A stretch of DNA of 8,491 nucleotides from JBKJML01 sp046596415 (GTDB taxonomy: Bacteria; Actinomycetota; Thermoleophilia; Gaiellales; Gaiellaceae): assembly GCA_046596415.1 (NCBI GenBank), contig JBKJML010000091.1, positions 1-8,491 of the forward strand, read 5' to 3'. The position numbers and the translations under genes are program-made. Shown here piece by piece: positions 6,820 to 8,491 of the stretch. The notes under the pieces are model-generated. The model worked only from the letters and a program-made list of their open reading frames with translations. It was not told the DNA's origin and made no database searches. Numbering within the stretch: the stretch's first letter is position 1; every line of letters begins with the position of its first letter.

Positions 6820-7927
6820 GTACGCGCGGCGCGACCTGTTGCGGAATCCGCGCCGGACGCTCGCGGCGCTGGTCGGCGTCGTGCTCGGCGTCGGCCTGTT
6901 CTCGAGCGTCCTGTTCTTCATCGACGGGTCGGGCGCTTCGATGACGAAGCGCGCGGTCGCCCCGGTGACGCTCGACATGCAACGCGTCATCACCGCCCCG
7001 TACGGCGAGCGGCTCATGTTGGAGGAGTCGTTGACGCCGCGGGGCCCGCTCGGTGCAGGCGCCGAGACGCTCGTCAAGCTGACCGTCCGGAACAAGAGCG
7101 CGGCGCCGGTCAACGAGGTCGTCGTTCGCGACACGACCCCGGACGGCTTCGCGTACGTGCCGGGATCGGCGATCCTCGGCCGTGTACCGCTCCCGGATGT
7201 CAACGGCGAGAGCCCGTTCGGGCACGGCTTCGCGGCGATCGGATACAACGCCGGCACCATCGCGGCCGGGGAGACGGTCGAGTTGACCTACCGCGCCCGG
7301 GCACGCCAGGCGGTGCCGTCCACCGCCGCCGTCCGGTTCCGCGGCAGCGTCTCGAGCCGGGAGAACCTCGTTCCGCTGCCGGCAAACCAGCCCCGTCTCG
7401 TCGCCCAGGACGCCTTGCGGAAGCGGATTGCCGCGATCCCGGGCGTCGCCGCCGCGGACGAGCTGGCGTTCGCGAGCCTCCCGCCCGGCTCGTTGAGCGC
7501 CGGTGCGGTGCGCGTCGACCGCCCGATCCGGGTGTTCGGGTTCACGGCCGCCTATGCCGTCCACCATCCGGCGATCAGGCTCGCTGCCGGATCGTTCGAG
7601 CGGCACGCCGCGGTGCTCAGCCCCGAGGCAGCGGACGCGCTCGGCGTCTGGCCGGGCGGATCGGTGTCGATCAGCCTCCCCGGCGGCGCCCGGCCGATCA
7701 AGCTCGAAGTCAGCGGCATCGCCGACCTGTCCCCCGTGGCGTACGTCTCGAACGCCCAGCGGATGTGCTGCGCCCGCTCAGGGTCGATCATCACCGTTCG
7801 AATTTCGCGACCAGCGATGCGCTCGCCGACATTCAAGTATCCGAGAGGCGCTCTGCTCGGAGTCCCGCCGAGCTTCGCCTTCTGGCGGAGGCCTTTCATG
7901 GCTTCCGCGCCGAGATTCTGGGAATAG
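6812..7927 (+). pseudogene. FtsX/MacB-type ABC permease with DUF11-like domain, C-terminally truncated
   Basis: GTG 6812 is preferred to TTG 6779. It follows a GAGG site (6802-6805), overlaps the ATPase stop by eight bases, and gives MFRYARRDLLRNPRRT, the usual basic lead-in of these permeases. Residues about 16-37 form transmembrane helix 1. The extracellular part starts near 38. Residues about 84-180 look like a DUF11/B_ant_repeat domain: LTVRNKSAAPVNEVVVRDTTPDGFAYVPGSA, here abridged to its hallmarks VRN, VRDTTPDGF and YNAGTIAAGETVELTYRA. Residues 195-305 resemble the periplasmic core of MacB-type permeases (RIAAIPGVAAADE, AAVLSPEAADALG). Native sequence ends near residue 306 (about 7729). 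The frame then runs through antisense recombinase to TAG 7927. The C-terminal FtsX domain and the other helices are lost, so transport is not expected. Confidence 0.75.
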
Positions 7928-8364
7928 AACTCAGCAATGGTGGCCATGATGCCGTGCAGGAGCTTGCCGCTCGGCGTGTCGTCGATGTTCTCAGTGGCCG
8001 AGATCAGCTTCGCGCCGGCCTTCTGGATCGCCGCGAGGATCTCCACGTCGTCTGCTCGGTTTCGTGCGAGCCGATCGACCTTGTGGACTATCACGAAGTC
8101 GACGTCTCTGTTCGTCCGCAGGTAACGGAGCATGGCCTGGAGTTGTGGTCGGTCGGCGCTCTTTGCGCTCTCTCCCCGATCCATGTACTCGTCGATCACG
8201 ACGGCGCCGGCCTTCTCGGCCGCGCGCACGCAGGCCTCGCGCTGCGCGGGGATCGAATACCCCTCGCTGGTGTAGTCGGTGTCCGCCTGCGAGCTGGTGG
8301 AGACCCGGAGGTAGATGACGGCCTGCTTGGTCGGCGAGGCGTCTGAATGGTCCTTGTGCTCCAT
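7552..8364 (-). pseudogene. Large serine recombinase, C-terminally truncated
   Basis: The frame begins at ATG 8364 after a good ribosome site, AGAGGGG at 8376-8370 with a five-base gap. Residues about 14-165 are the resolvase catalytic domain: YLRVS with nucleophile Ser22 and Arg20, YMDRGESAKSADRP, KVDRLARN and the long helix after ATIAEFYSQNL. The Recombinase domain (PF07508) starts near GGTPSRAPLGYLN (167-179) but stops at about residue 212 (WAFETYATGD). After that the frame is antisense permease, 58 unrelated residues. Complete enzymes are about 450-550 residues and need the lost part, with its zinc ribbon and coiled coil, to bind att sites. Such genes usually mark phages, integrative elements or SCCmec-like islands. 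The fragment may be a leftover of one. The catalytic domain could still fold, but site-specific recombination is unlikely. Confidence 0.88.
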
Positions 8365-8491
8365 CGTTTCCCCTCTAGTGGTCTCTCCGGCAAGATGGCT
8401 GCCGTTTGCAGGATGCGTGGTGTTCGCTCGCGAATTGCCTCGTCGTGACTGTTCGGTGACGATGGAGGCGGAGATGGCAGCGCACGCGAAG
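8365..8491. other. Upstream flank of the recombinase, no firm gene
   Basis: These 127 bases should hold the recombinase promoter, but I cannot point to a convincing -10/-35. A short palindrome, TTCGC-TC-GCGAA, lies at 8423-8434 and could be an operator or chance. A plus-strand frame is open from about 8419 to the edge, with ATG 8464 and 8476 candidates. It is too short to identify and could be the start of a divergent gene. Confidence 0.25.
8370..8376 (-). promoter_or_regulatory. Ribosome binding site of the serine recombinase
   Basis: On the minus strand AGAGGGG ends five bases before ATG 8364. This decides the start, because the same frame stays open upstream to the window edge without another good start. 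Confidence 0.6.

Noticed and set aside
6472..7606. Minus-strand open frames opposite the ATPase and permease
   Set aside because: They are antisense to recognisable ABC proteins and show no domain of their own.
7729..8364. Complete resolvase or transposon with terminal repeats
   Set aside because: The recombinase lacks its C-terminal half, and I see no terminal inverted repeats, no att core repeated in the window and no cargo genes that belong to it.

Overview
The window is high-GC DNA, roughly two-thirds G+C by eye, with frequent GTG starts and GTGA/ATGA overlaps. It is most likely from an actinomycetota-like soil bacterium. A Thermoleophilia-type lineage (Gaiellales or Solirubrobacterales) is a guess from the Mrp-DUF971 fusion and the LipA sequence, not a demonstrated assignment. 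Two genes form an intact ABC exporter operon and one is an intact lipoyl synthase. Almost everything else is a piece of a gene.

Left part (1-3716, minus strand): two full-length ABC half-transporters overlap by GTGA and form a heterodimeric exporter of the TM287/288-BmrCD-LmrCD kind. One partner has Asp in place of the catalytic Walker B Glu. The other has a degenerate signature motif (LSLGQ). Both defects fall in the same composite ATP site, leaving one canonical site. Downstream on the same strand, 61 bases after the exporter stop, a universal-stress-protein-like start (MMNRIVVGYDGS) breaks off at a stop codon inside an inverted repeat.

Middle (about 3744-5457, plus strand): the region opens with the C-terminal third of an Mrp/ApbC Fe-S carrier ATPase fused to a DUF971 (GBBH-like N-terminal) domain. 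It has no P-loop and is frameshifted near 3804. The DUF971 part shows two similar half-repeats, each ending in CxCxxC. lipA follows and looks intact, with both Fe-S cluster motifs and the C-terminal RSSY.

Right part (5458-8491): a MacB/LolD-like cassette of two ATPases and one FtsX-type permease lies downstream of lipA. The first ATPase lacks a usable start upstream of its Walker A, with an in-frame TAA just before the open frame. The second is intact. The permease has an unusual DUF11-like domain in its extracellular region and stops near 7729, where it meets tail to tail the truncated end of a large serine recombinase on the minus strand. The recombinase keeps its catalytic domain but loses most of its DNA-binding part.

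Taken together, the window is a mosaic with breakpoints near 15-30, 3717-3744, 5458-5488 and 7729. It could be a decayed mobile-element or rearrangement zone, or partly an assembly artefact. Long-read or PCR support across the joins would decide. I see no CRISPR array, tRNA, rRNA or complete insertion sequence.
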